Source: Nonomuraea thailandensis (GTDB lineage: Bacteria; Actinomycetota; Actinomycetes; Streptosporangiales; Streptosporangiaceae). Taken from it: DNA of 64,000 nucleotides. This document shows, one piece after another, positions 8,372 through 16,289 of this stretch. The stretch lies in assembly GCF_024172165.1 (NCBI RefSeq), contig NZ_JAMZEB010000002.1, positions 5,477,501 through 5,541,500 on the forward strand, read 5' to 3'. The stretch's first letter is position 1. Each line of letters opens with the position of its first letter. The notes beneath the pieces are model-generated. The model searched no databases. It saw only the letters and a program-made list of their open reading frames with translations, and was not told where the DNA came from. The position numbers and the translations under genes were made by a program.

Positions 8372-8626
8372 TCAGACGGTGTGCTGGAGCAGGTCGTCGA
8401 TCGACCCGATGGCCTGGTTGGACAGCTCCCTGATGCCGAGCAGGCGCTGCTCGACGTGGACGTTCTCCTCCGGCGGCGCCTCGGGGAGCGGGGCGGTGCC
8501 GGGGAAGTCGAGCGTGCCGCGGGGCGCGCTCTGCGCGGGCACCTCGTGCAGGCTGTACGGGTGGCGCCGGACGTGGTCGGCGCGCTCGTGACGGGAGCGG
8601 GCGGGCAGGTGCGGGGGGGTTCGCAT
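8372..8626 (-). CDS. 84-aa small protein of unknown function in flavoprotein operon
   Basis: A strong AGGAGA site sits 9 nt before the ATG at 8626, which supports a real gene. The N-terminal half is basic and rich in His, Arg and Pro; a Pro-rich hinge (about 45-52) is followed by a C-terminal amphipathic helix-like stretch (ENVHVEQRLLGIRELSNQAI, about 54-73) ending DDLLQHTV. There is no Cys, no membrane segment and no known leader motif. It lies between the unknown 301-aa gene and the VAO flavoprotein gene, with about 70-bp gaps. It could be a substrate or precursor peptide for the flavoenzymes or a small partner subunit; the sequence does not decide. Confidence 0.65.
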   Translation of the reverse strand: MRTPPHLPARSRHERADHVRRHPYSLHEVPAQSAPRGTLDFPGTAPLPEAPPEENVHVEQRLLGIRELSNQAIGSIDDLLQHTV

Positions 8627-8695
8627 GACGGGAGCTCTCCTACCGGGCTGGAACGGGGTTTTCCTGGCGACCGCTCGCCGTTGAGCGGCTGGTGG

Positions 8696-9601
8696 TCAGC
8701 GCGCACCCTCCTCGGTCTCCTCGAAGCCGGGGTAACCGGCCCGTGGAGCGACGGCCGCAGGGGCGGCTCGTGGCACACCGTGGTTGATGACGCTCGCGGC
8801 GATGCGGCGCTCCGCCAGCCCCATGTGGGGACGGCCGGCACCGGTGGAGCCCGGCCGGGCGCCGGCCGAGCCTGTGATCATGGAGCTGGCGTGCACCCAG
8901 CGGCGCGACTCGGCCAGCACCTCACGCTGCGCGCGGGCCAGGTCCGAGTGCCGCGCGTAGTGCTCGCAGACCGCCCGCGCCAGCACCCGTGCCATCACGA
9001 GGTGCTCCTGGCAGGCGCCCGCGATCTTCGCTTCCAGGCCGATGACCTGGGCGAGGAGCAGTTGCAGGTGCGGCAGGGCCGAGCTGCGCTCGAACCCGTC
9101 GAGCTCGGCCAGCCGCTCCGGCCAGCGCAGCCGCCGCTCGATCGAGGCGCACACGCCGCTCACCACCTGGGCGGCGGGCTCGTCGTCCGGGGCGCGGCCG
9201 TCGAGCTGGACGGCGCGCTGCGCGGTCGGCCCGAAGTCCGTGAGCCGGCGCAGCCCGCTCTGCAGCAGGCGGATCCGGTTGTGCAGGCACGCGGCGCTCC
9301 AGCCGAGCACCAGCAGGCGGTCGGCGTCGGCCTCGCAGTGCCAGCCGACCAGTGCCACCTCGCGGGCCATGCGGTGGTGCAGCACCCATGACTCCTGCTC
9401 GCCCACGGGCGCGGGCGTGTCGATCCATACCTGCAGCCCGCCGGGGGGCAGCTCCGCGACCCCGACGTCCATGCCCTCGGGCGCGACCCTGGCACAGATC
9501 CGCCGTACGACGCGTTGCTGAGCGACTGTCTCCGGCGCCATGGGCGCCGGGCCTGGCAGCACGCGTTCCGGGGCGACTCTCGCCCTCGGCTCGATGCTCA
9601 T
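8696..9601 (-). CDS. Unknown 301-aa protein, first gene of the flavoprotein operon
   Basis: I do not recognise this family. The start at ATG 9601 has a GGGAGGTGG site 8 nt upstream. The visible layout is an Arg/Pro-rich N-terminus, a small alpha/beta part (residues about 35-90, with LQVWIDTPAP and a HHRMAREVALVGWHCEADAD stretch), then mostly helices with many Leu and Arg residues (about 95-245) and a disordered Gly/Ala/Pro-rich tail. There are three Cys and many His residues but no clear catalytic motif. No signal peptide. As the promoter-proximal gene of the operon it might be a regulator, scaffold or novel enzyme; that is speculation. Confidence 0.6.
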   Translation of the reverse strand: MSIEPRARVAPERVLPGPAPMAPETVAQQRVVRRICARVAPEGMDVGVAELPPGGLQVWIDTPAPVGEQESWVLHHRMAREVALVGWHCEADADRLLVLGWSAACLHNRIRLLQSGLRRLTDFGPTAQRAVQLDGRAPDDEPAAQVVSGVCASIERRLRWPERLAELDGFERSSALPHLQLLLAQVIGLEAKIAGACQEHLVMARVLARAVCEHYARHSDLARAQREVLAESRRWVHASSMITGSAGARPGSTGAGRPHMGLAERRIAASVINHGVPRAAPAAVAPRAGYPGFEETEEGAR

Positions 9602-9633
9602 CTGGGGCCACCTCCCGACCCGACCTACGTAAA

Positions 9634-9686
9634 TTGACACTTAATAGTGCCGTCCCGATCGTCGTTATGCGGGGGTTTTCTGTCAA
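9634..9686. promoter_or_regulatory. Divergent promoter region with opposed TTGACA boxes
   Basis: The 242-bp gap 9602-9843 holds TTGACA on the plus strand at 9634-9639 and on the minus strand at 9681-9686, pointing toward each other. The minus-strand box suits the flavoprotein operon (start 9601), the plus-strand box the sialidase-like gene (start 9844). Minus-35 matches are perfect but the minus-10 elements are weak. An ACTTAA motif occurs at 9639-9644 and again at 9692-9697, and CACTTAATAGTG is a small palindrome, so a regulator may bind here. Confidence 0.45.
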
Positions 9687-9843
9687 CTCCCACTTAACGC
9701 AACCGGTATGGATCGCTGGCGGCCCGTGGAGGCCGCAACGTCGACCCGCGACTTCCCGCAGGTGAATACGCGGTTACGGGGCGTGGATGATCTAGAGTCC
9801 GAACGGTGCGGCAGATCGTGGACGACAGGCGAGGAGCGGGCCC

Positions 9844-11541
9844 GTGCCGGTGATCCGTGCCATGGTCGCGGCCCTGTCGGTGGCCGCCGGGCTGCCCGCG
9901 TACCACGATCCGGCGCAGGCCGGAGGCGATTACTGCGTGCTACCTGATCGCCCCATTCAGTCCGGCCCTTACCTCGTCGCCACTGCTTCCTTCCTAGACT
10001 GGATTCATCCGAATCCGCCGCCGGCCGAACCGGAGCCGGAGGGCGCGGAGCGGCTCGACTTCGCCGGGTTCCCGAACGTGTCGGCCCTCGACGTGACCGG
10101 CCCCCGCGGCCGTCCCGAGACGAAGGTGATCGCCACCTACACCACGAACGTGGACAAGGTCGTCACCCTCACCAACGACGCCGCCGTCTCGCTGGACGGC
10201 GGGCGCACCTTCGGCCCGCCCAGCCAGACGCCGCTGCGGGAGTCGCCGATCGAGCTGCACGACGGCCGGTTCTTCGCCACGGAGTACTACCCGGCCAGGA
10301 CAGGCCCGCACACGGCCCGCCTGGGCGTGCTCACCTCGTCCACGCTGGAGGACGGCGAGAGCTGGCTGCGCTCGGAGGCCGTCCTGACCACGCCCGGCGA
10401 CCTGCTGCACGGCGGGGCCGCGCACGGGACGCCGATCCAGCTCGCCGACGGGACGATCCTCATCACGGTCTACGCCCGCTACAGCGACACCGGGGCGTAC
10501 CGGTCGGAGGTGTACGCCAGCCACGACGGCGGGCGCACGTTCGAGCGGCGCGGGGTGATCGCCGTGCCCGAGCCCGGGTTCGCCTACAACGAGGCGGCGG
10601 TCGAGCAGGCGGTGGACGGCAGCCTGGTGGCGGTGCTGCGCCGCGACGGCGGCAGGTACTCCACGCTGCACCAGAGCCGCTCCGGCGACGGCGGGCACAC
10701 CTGGGAGCCGGTGCGGGAGCTGCGCCTGTCCGGCTACGACTGCGTGGTGCGCGGGGTGGCGCCCCGGCTGCTGCTGATGCCCGGCGGCGCGCTCGTGCTG
10801 AGCGCGGGGCGGCCGGACAACTGGCTCACGGTCTCGCCCGACGGGCTCGGGCACGAGTGGCTGGAGCCGCGGGTGACCTACCACAACCGCGACGGCATCG
10901 TGGACGTGCGCGGCTCCTCCGGCTACACGGGGCTGGCCGCCGTCGGCCCGCACCGCTTCATCCAGGTGTTCGACAACTGCAAGCTGGCCGGGGTGCGGCC
11001 GGACGGGCTGCTCGACGAGACGGCGTGCCCGGCCCACGGGCGCTTCGAGTACGGCGGCCGGTACGCGGTCAAGCGCCTGCTGTTCGACGTCGCCACCCCC
11101 GGCGTCCGGCTGGACCTGGCCGCGCTGCGCCGGCGCGGCGACCTGCGCGTCTCCACCGACATGCGCTGGACGAGCCCCCGGCGGCCGAGGACGCGCCCCG
11201 GCGGCGCGCTGGACGGCAGCACGGGCTACTGGTCCAGCGCCGTCGCCCGGGGCAGGGGCCGCTACGAGCTGCACCTCGACCGGCCGTACCCGCTGGCCAG
11301 GATCGGCCTGAGCCTGCGCCCCGGGCAGCCGGCGAGCGCGCGCGTGTACGTGTCGGGCAACGGCCGCTCCTGGGGCGAGCCGGTCGTGACGATCAAGGAC
11401 AGGGTCGATCACGCGCTGCGCTACGACGAGATCGGCCGCACCGCCCGGCACGTCAGGATCGTCGTCGAGCCCGCGGCGGGGTGCGATCCGGAAATAGGCC
11501 ACAAGTGCGCCGTGCTGAACGAGGTCGAGCTCTTTTCATGA
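9844..11541 (+). CDS. Secreted sialidase-like glycosidase with C-terminal discoidin-type domain
   Basis: The 565-residue protein begins with a signal peptide (residues about 1-26) from a GTG start preceded by GAGGAG. It has the bacterial-neuraminidase repeats (Asp boxes, S-x-D-x-G-x-T-[FW]): SLDGGRTF at 116-123, SHDGGRTF and SGDGGHTW further on, as in six-bladed beta-propeller sialidases. The last 120 or so residues resemble an F5/8 type C carbohydrate-binding fold (STGYWSSAVARGRGRYELHL, ending CAVLNEVELFS). It should act outside the cell on glycans. Sialidase activity itself is not certain because Asp boxes also occur in non-catalytic propellers. It is monocistronic, facing a convergent stress-protein gene. 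Confidence 0.8.
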   Translation: MPVIRAMVAALSVAAGLPAYHDPAQAGGDYCVLPDRPIQSGPYLVATASFLDWIHPNPPPAEPEPEGAERLDFAGFPNVSALDVTGPRGRPETKVIATYTTNVDKVVTLTNDAAVSLDGGRTFGPPSQTPLRESPIELHDGRFFATEYYPARTGPHTARLGVLTSSTLEDGESWLRSEAVLTTPGDLLHGGAAHGTPIQLADGTILITVYARYSDTGAYRSEVYASHDGGRTFERRGVIAVPEPGFAYNEAAVEQAVDGSLVAVLRRDGGRYSTLHQSRSGDGGHTWEPVRELRLSGYDCVVRGVAPRLLLMPGGALVLSAGRPDNWLTVSPDGLGHEWLEPRVTYHNRDGIVDVRGSSGYTGLAAVGPHRFIQVFDNCKLAGVRPDGLLDETACPAHGRFEYGGRYAVKRLLFDVATPGVRLDLAALRRRGDLRVSTDMRWTSPRRPRTRPGGALDGSTGYWSSAVARGRGRYELHLDRPYPLARIGLSLRPGQPASARVYVSGNGRSWGEPVVTIKDRVDHALRYDEIGRTARHVRIVVEPAAGCDPEIGHKCAVLNEVELFS

Positions 11542-11615
11542 ATGCCCCGCGACCCTGAACGAGAAAGTTTTCTGCCAGTTCGGGGACGTTGTCAGGCCGG
11601 GGAATTCGAAACGCC

Positions 11616-11644
11616 CGCGGGGGCCCGCTCCCGGTACCCCCGCG
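11616..11644. terminator. Candidate bidirectional terminator between convergent genes
   Basis: CGCGGGGG (11616-11623) and CCCCCGCG (11637-11644) can form a perfect 8-bp GC stem with a 13-nt loop, between the stop of the sialidase-like gene (11541) and the stop of the PRC-barrel gene (11661). No T-tract; assigned on position and stem strength. Confidence 0.45.
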
Positions 11645-11660
11645 CGGCTCCTTCGAGCCC

Positions 11661-12584
11661 TTACCGCCCCGGCGGCATGTCGCCGCGACGGCCGAAGGGC
11701 ATGTCCTTCTCGTCCCTGGTCACGCCTTCCTCGTCGATCTCCACCCGCTCCTTGCGGACCTTGCCCTCGACGGTCTCCTCGTGCTGGACGTCCTGCTTGC
11801 GCACGTGGATGCGCTCGACCGGCTTGGTCTCCTTGCCGACGACGGCGCGCTCCTCGTGCAGGATCATCTCGCGGTCCTCGGCCTGGATCTCGTGCGCCCC
11901 GGCGATCTGGCCCTCGCGGATGGGCTCGCGCTCGATCACGACCTCTTCGTGCGAGAGCGGGATCGTCTGCTGGACGTCCTCGGTCTCGACGTACTTGTGC
12001 AGGCGTACGCGGCCTGCCTCCCTGCTCTCCTTGCCGATGTGCAGCTGCTCCTCCGACCGCGTCATCTCGATGTCGCGATCCTCGGTCACGCCGCCGGGCA
12101 TCGCGCCGGCCATGCCGGCGCGTTCGCCGGTCAGCCCGGCCCGCTCGCCGGCCATCCCCGTACGGTCACCGGCCATGCCAGCGCCGGTGCCGGTGCCGGT
12201 CAGGCCGTTGCGCTCGCGCTCCCCCGTTACCGGGCCCCGTGTGCGGGCCTCGCCGGTGCGCTGGCGCGGGATGTCGGTCGGCTGCATGCCGTAGTAGCGG
12301 TAGAGGTCGGCCTCCTCGCTCAGAGACAGGCGGTCGTCCACGTCGATGTTCGGCGCGCCCTTGATCATCTCTTTGTCGAAGGGGACCCGGATCTCGTCTC
12401 CCGAGCGGCGGGCGTTGGCCAGCGGGACGAAGGTCTGCTTCATCCCGAAGAACCCCGTGCGTACGGTCACCCACTCCGGCTCGCCCGAGTGATCGTTGAG
12501 GTAGATCTGGCCCACCTTTCCGATCGACTGTCCGTCCGACCCCACCACGTGGCATTCGAGTAGGTTGCGGATCTCTGTTTGCAT
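11661..12584 (-). CDS. PRC-barrel plus DUF2382 stress-type protein
   Basis: The 307-residue protein has an N-terminal PRC-barrel (residues about 5-95: ECHVVGSDGQSIGKVGQIYL... VPLANARRSGDEIRVPF), a Gly/Thr/Met-rich repeat linker (about 120-170, repeated MAGERAG/LTGERAG units) and a C-terminal DUF2382 (YsnF/AvaK-like) domain with charged beta-strand repeats. Proteins of this plan are cytosolic, induced by general stress in actinomycetes, and of unknown biochemical role. The start is placed at ATG 12584 (MQTEIRNLLECHV), where the PRC domain begins. A GGGTAT hexamer on this strand at 12633-12638 resembles the minus-10 of SigB-class promoters, but I cannot find a convincing minus-35. Confidence 0.85.
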   Translation of the reverse strand: MQTEIRNLLECHVVGSDGQSIGKVGQIYLNDHSGEPEWVTVRTGFFGMKQTFVPLANARRSGDEIRVPFDKEMIKGAPNIDVDDRLSLSEEADLYRYYGMQPTDIPRQRTGEARTRGPVTGERERNGLTGTGTGAGMAGDRTGMAGERAGLTGERAGMAGAMPGGVTEDRDIEMTRSEEQLHIGKESREAGRVRLHKYVETEDVQQTIPLSHEEVVIEREPIREGQIAGAHEIQAEDREMILHEERAVVGKETKPVERIHVRKQDVQHEETVEGKVRKERVEIDEEGVTRDEKDMPFGRRGDMPPGR

Positions 12585-12715
12585 AGCCACAACGATCCCC
12601 CCGATGTGTCCGTCCTGGTTCAAAAGGGACAAATACCCTAAATCGCCACATATCCACACAAGGGTGGGGCACGTTTCGCTCTATTTCACGAAACGGTCCC
12701 GGATCTGCTTGAGGC

Positions 12716-13258
12716 TCAGCTCTCCTGAGCCTTCTCCAGGGCGTCCAAGTGTTGTTGCAGGGACTGCTGAGCCGAGCCGGCCAGCGCCTTCACCGTCTGG
12801 TTCGAGCCCTTGGAGACCTCCGTCCTGGTGGCCGCCAGCGCCTCCTTGTGCGCCTTGATCATGCCGGACAGGAAGTCCTCGTCGAAGTCCTGCCCCGAGG
12901 AGTTGCGCAGCCGCACCACCTCGGCCCGCTGCGCCTTGCTCGGGGAGGTGGGCAACTGGATGCCCAGTTGCGTGGCCGCCTGGGTGACCTTGGAGCCCAG
13001 CTTGGTGTGGTCCTGGACGAGCATCTTGCCGACGGCCTTGACCTGTTTGGTGGTGCCCTTGCCCATCGCCAGCCGGCCCGCCTGCACCTCGGACAGGTTG
13101 CCCTGGTGGATGGTCCGCATCCAGGTCCTGTCCTGTTCGGACGGCTCGGTGTCGGTCCGCGCGGGCACCGCCGCGGTGTTCGGCGCCACGTCGGTGGAGC
13201 AGCCGGTGAGGAGGGCCAGCGTCGCGGCGGCCAGCGGCAGGGTCAGACTCGTGCGCAT
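12716..13258 (-). CDS. DUF4142 lipoprotein
   Basis: The 180-residue protein has a lipoprotein signal ending LLTGC with the lipidated Cys at 20, then a mainly helical DUF4142 domain (residues about 45-178: HQGNLSEVQAGRLAMGKG, VKAVGKMLVQDHTKLGSKV, FLSGMIKAHKEALAATRTEV). DUF4142 is a ferritin-like four-helix fold found in secreted bacterial proteins; its function is not established. The conserved H of QDH and the KAHKEAL segment are present. A paralogue of the same domain lies at 28205-28792. Monocistronic, 131 bp upstream of the PRC-barrel gene start on the same strand, so read-through is possible. Confidence 0.85.
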   Translation of the reverse strand: MRTSLTLPLAAATLALLTGCSTDVAPNTAAVPARTDTEPSEQDRTWMRTIHQGNLSEVQAGRLAMGKGTTKQVKAVGKMLVQDHTKLGSKVTQAATQLGIQLPTSPSKAQRAEVVRLRNSSGQDFDEDFLSGMIKAHKEALAATRTEVSKGSNQTVKALAGSAQQSLQQHLDALEKAQES

Positions 13259-13392
13259 GAGGATTCCTAGGACAAGGTGATACGTCTCCGATACAGAGCG
13301 TAACCATCATGGAGTCGATGGCCCGGCATTCGCCCTGCTCAGGCGCGTCAGACCACCGGCCGCCAGCCCCTGCCGGGCCGCCGGGAGCGGTT

Positions 13393-14832
13393 TCACGGGC
13401 CGCGGTAGCCGGGCGGTGGCTCGTCGGCCGCGTAGGCGTTCGGCTCGCGGCCCGTGAGGAACGTGCGCAGCACCTCGAGGTAGGCGTCGGTGCGGCCGGG
13501 AGGGGCGCCGTCGCCGACGTAGGCGAGGCGGGTGTTCGGGAGCGCGCGGCGGTAGGCGGTGGCCTCCGACCAGGGCTCGGCGTCGCAGGCGCCCTTGACG
13601 ATCAGCACGGGCACGGCGATCCGCACCAGGTCGTTCCTGAGCGAGGCGGGCGTGGCGCGCCCCGCCAGGGCGACGTACCCCCCGAGGCCGGGAGCGGGCG
13701 GGGAGGCGGGGCACGCCGGTGCGGCCTGGCGGCGGAGGAGCAGCGCGAGGTGCGCGTCGAGTTCGCGGTCGCCGGCGAACGTGCGGGCGGTGGCCGGGTC
13801 CACGCGCAGCAGCGCCGAGACCGCCAGCGTGCGGGGGTGCGGCAGCGCGGCGGGACCCAGGGGCACGGCCGAGGCGGCCAGGCGGGACGAGGCGCGTGCG
13901 GAGGTGAGGCCGGCCGGCGAGTACAGGACCGCTCTGGCCACCCGGTCGGGGTGCGCCGCCAGGTACGCGGCGGCGAGCTGCGCCCCGTGGTCGCGGGCCA
14001 CGAGGTTGAGGCGCTCGGCGCGTACGGTCCGCCGGATCGCCTCCAGGTCCGCCACGTCCCGCGCCAGGCCGTAGCCCCGGGGATCGTCCAGCCGGTCCGA
14101 ACGCCCGGCCCCGAGCTGGTCGTACACGTACACCTGGAAGCCCGCGGACGCGAGCCGCCCGTAGAACGCCGCGTCCCCCTCCAGGTCCCCCACCCCCGGG
14201 CCGCCGTGCAGGAAGACGACCGGCTGGGCCCGGGTGACCCGCTCGGGCGCGATCCGCACGTACGCCAGCCGCGACCCCGTGGACAACCGCCACTCGCGCT
14301 GCCCCTTCACCTCGGCAGGGGCGGGCGGCTCCGCGAGAGGGCTGAGCGTGGCCACGGAGACCTGCCAGACCACCAGCGCCTCCACCCCCAGCACCACAGC
14401 CGCCCGTGACCAGCGCCCCCACGCCACCTGTGGCCTGGGCACGCACAGGAGCAGCCCGAGGAAGAGCACCGACGCGAACACCGCCAGCCCCACCACGGCG
14501 AACACGTTCGGACCGGCGCCCACCAGGGCCATCCCGGCCAGCGCGGCCAGCCCCGCGACCGGCGACAGCGCCACCACCAGCCCGCCCGCCACCACCCGCC
14601 CGGCCAGCCGCCGGAGTCGGCGTCCAAGCCTCCGCCCTGTCCCGTGCCCTGTCCCGTGCCCTGTCCCGTGCCCTGTCCCGTGCCCGGCCCCGTGCCCTGT
14701 CCCGTGCCCGGCCCCGTGCCCGGTTTTGCGCCCGGCAGGGGGCCGCACGGCCGGATGCCCGGCCCCGCCGTCGGCCCTGTGTTCGGTCCTGCGTTCGGCG
14801 TTGGAAGCCACGAAAGGGACGTTAGTGCACAC
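13393..14832 (-). CDS. Membrane-anchored alpha/beta hydrolase-fold protein with altered catalytic residues
   Basis: The 479-residue protein has a Gly-His repeat tail (residues about 38-66), four hydrophobic helices (about 78-165) and an alpha/beta-hydrolase domain (185-470) related to S33 prolyl aminopeptidases: HGGPG oxyanion loop at 209-213 and YDQLGAGRSD at 237-246. The nucleophile elbow, normally G-x-S-x-G, reads A-R-D-H-G with Asp at 281, and where the catalytic His is expected the segment is GDGAPPG, without His. It may have a different chemistry (Asp nucleophile, as in dehalogenases and epoxide hydrolases) or be catalytically dead. GTG start at 14832 chosen because the frame closes soon upstream. 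Confidence 0.8.
   Translation of the reverse strand: MCTNVPFVASNAERRTEHRADGGAGHPAVRPPAGRKTGHGAGHGTGHGAGHGTGHGTGHGTGHGTGRRLGRRLRRLAGRVVAGGLVVALSPVAGLAALAGMALVGAGPNVFAVVGLAVFASVLFLGLLLCVPRPQVAWGRWSRAAVVLGVEALVVWQVSVATLSPLAEPPAPAEVKGQREWRLSTGSRLAYVRIAPERVTRAQPVVFLHGGPGVGDLEGDAAFYGRLASAGFQVYVYDQLGAGRSDRLDDPRGYGLARDVADLEAIRRTVRAERLNLVARDHGAQLAAAYLAAHPDRVARAVLYSPAGLTSARASSRLAASAVPLGPAALPHPRTLAVSALLRVDPATARTFAGDRELDAHLALLLRRQAAPACPASPPAPGLGGYVALAGRATPASLRNDLVRIAVPVLIVKGACDAEPWSEATAYRRALPNTRLAYVGDGAPPGRTDAYLEVLRTFLTGREPNAYAADEPPPGYRGP
14635..14718. repeat. 12-bp tandem repeat in the hydrolase N-terminus
   Basis: Seven consecutive 12-bp units, five CCCTGTCCCGTG and two CCCGGCCCCGTG, encoding alternating Thr/Ala-Gly-His-Gly in the hydrolase gene on the minus strand. 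The exact sequence identity at the DNA level points to recent slippage. The His-rich product could bind metal. Confidence 0.9.
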
Positions 14833-14844
14833 TCCCCGCCCGGG

Positions 14845-15120
14845 TCAGGGAAGTGACCGACCCAGGCGCAACCGGATGCGGTCGCCCCGCTGCACGGACT
14901 CGCGCACGGTCCACACGCGCTCGTCGATGACCGTGCCCCTGGCCGTCATGTAGCCGCCCATCCTGAGCACCGGCCGCCCCCTGTCGTCGCGCAGCAGTTG
15001 CGCCCGCGACTCGGAGTCGTCGCCGAACAGCACGAGGAAGTCATGGGTGCCGGCGGGGGCGTCGAGGATCAGACCGGGATACAGGTGCGAATGGGGAACC
15101 TCGATGACATGCATGCTCAC
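14845..15120 (-). CDS. Small beta-rich hypothetical protein (91 aa)
   Basis: The frame from GTG 15120 (or ATG 15114, two codons later) gives a small soluble protein with alternating beta strands (GLILDAPAGTHDFLVLFGD, RPVLRMGGYMTARGTVIDER, TVRESVQRGDRIRLRLG). It lies 12 bp upstream of the hydrolase gene on the same strand, so the two are probably one transcript. No family recognised, no signal peptide, no Cys. The final RGDRIRLRLGR pattern resembles small actinomycete oligomerising domains but this is only an impression. A weak ribosome site makes the precise start uncertain. Confidence 0.6.
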   Translation of the reverse strand: MSMHVIEVPHSHLYPGLILDAPAGTHDFLVLFGDDSESRAQLLRDDRGRPVLRMGGYMTARGTVIDERVWTVRESVQRGDRIRLRLGRSLP

Positions 15121-15168
15121 GCGTCAACGTCTACCCAGATTTCACGCTTCAAGCTTAAGCCGGGGCCG

Positions 15169-15182
15169 GGATAGCGCTTTCC
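15169..15182 (+). promoter_or_regulatory. LacI-type operator upstream of the esterase gene
   Basis: GGATAGCGCTTTCC is a 14-bp near-perfect palindrome (one mismatched pair) around a central AGCGCT with the CG dyad centre typical of LacI/CebR-family operators. It lies 52 bp before the esterase GTG. A second imperfect palindrome around AAGCTT is at 15147-15161. LacI-type repression by a sugar-responsive regulator is a family-based inference; no LacI gene is in the window. Confidence 0.5.
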
Positions 15183-15233
15183 ATGGACATGAGGTGAAAT
15201 ATCAGCATCCTTTCTACAGGCTGGAGTACCACT

Positions 15234-16220
15234 GTGCCACTGTTCGACCTGCCGCTCGATCAACTCCGCGCGTACCGCCCCGACCGTGACGAGCCCGCCG
15301 ACTTCGACGCGTTCTGGGCCGCCACCCTGGCCGAGGCCGGGGAGTTCGACCTCGCGGCCGAGTACGTCCCCTACGACCTGCCGCTGACGGGCGTGGACGT
15401 GTTCGACGTGTCGTTCGCCGGGTGGGGCGGGCACCGGATCAACGGCTGGTTCCTGCTGCCGCGCGGTGCCGACGGGCCGGTGCCGTGCGTGGTGCACTAC
15501 ATCGGCTACAGCGGCGGGCGCGGGTTCCCCAAGGACCACCTGCTGTGGCCCGCCGCGGGGTACGCGGTGTTCGTGATGGAGACGCGCGGCCACGGCGGTG
15601 CGAACGTCGGCAGCCCCGGCACCACCGGCGACCCGCACGGCAGCTCGGGGCCGCAGGCGCCCGGCATGATGACCCGGGGCATCCTCGACCCCGCCGACTA
15701 CTACTACCGGCGCGTGTTCACCGACGCCGTCCGGGCGGTGGACGCGGCGGCCGCGCATCCGGCCGTGGACGCCGGGCGCGTGGTGGTCTCGGGCGGCAGC
15801 CAGGGCGGCGCCATCGCCCAGGCCACGGCGGCGCTGCACCCGGGCGTGCGGGCGGCGCTGATCGACGTGCCGTTCCTGTCGCACTTCCGGCGGGCCGTGG
15901 AGATCACCGGGCGGGATCCGTACCAGGAGCTGGTCAGGTTCCTGGCCACCCGCCGGGACGCGGCCGAGCAGGTGTTCCGCACGCTGGCGTACTTCGACGG
16001 GATGAACTTCGCGGCCCGTGCCACGGCGCCCGCGCTCTACTCGGTGGCGCTGATGGACGACGTCTGCCCGCCGTCCACGGTGTTCGCCGCCTACAACCAC
16101 TGGCAGGGGCCGAAGGAGATCACCGTCTGGCCCTGGAACAACCACGAGGGCGGCGGCGGCTACCAGTCGGAGGAGCAGGTGCGTTACCTGCACAAGCTGC
16201 TGAGCGAGAACGAGGGATAG
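15234..16220 (+). CDS. Acetyl xylan esterase / cephalosporin-C deacetylase family (CE7)
   Basis: The 328-residue protein is a cytosolic CE7-type carbohydrate esterase: nucleophile Ser189 in GGSQGG, catalytic Asp276 in LMDDVCPPST and His304 in NNHEGG, plus the family motif RGHGG at 118-122 (often RGQ). Members remove acetyl groups from xylo-oligosaccharides and other small acetylated molecules, usually as homohexamers. Length matches the family (about 320). GTG start with GGAG 9 nt upstream. A LacI-type operator in front suggests induction by a carbohydrate. The downstream neighbour is a convergent HesB-like gene. Confidence 0.92.
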   Translation: MPLFDLPLDQLRAYRPDRDEPADFDAFWAATLAEAGEFDLAAEYVPYDLPLTGVDVFDVSFAGWGGHRINGWFLLPRGADGPVPCVVHYIGYSGGRGFPKDHLLWPAAGYAVFVMETRGHGGANVGSPGTTGDPHGSSGPQAPGMMTRGILDPADYYYRRVFTDAVRAVDAAAAHPAVDAGRVVVSGGSQGGAIAQATAALHPGVRAALIDVPFLSHFRRAVEITGRDPYQELVRFLATRRDAAEQVFRTLAYFDGMNFAARATAPALYSVALMDDVCPPSTVFAAYNHWQGPKEITVWPWNNHEGGGGYQSEEQVRYLHKLLSENEG

Positions 16221-16289
16221 GCCGCAGGGCCGGACGAGGGCGGGGCCGCCGCGCCGGAGTGCCCATCCGCTCCGGCGCGGCGGTGCGCG

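Noticed and set aside
9994-11502. Long open frame on the minus strand opposite the sialidase-like gene
   Set aside because: Arg/Pro/Gly/His-rich translation without domains; it is the antisense shadow of a clear gene, as is usual in high-GC DNA.
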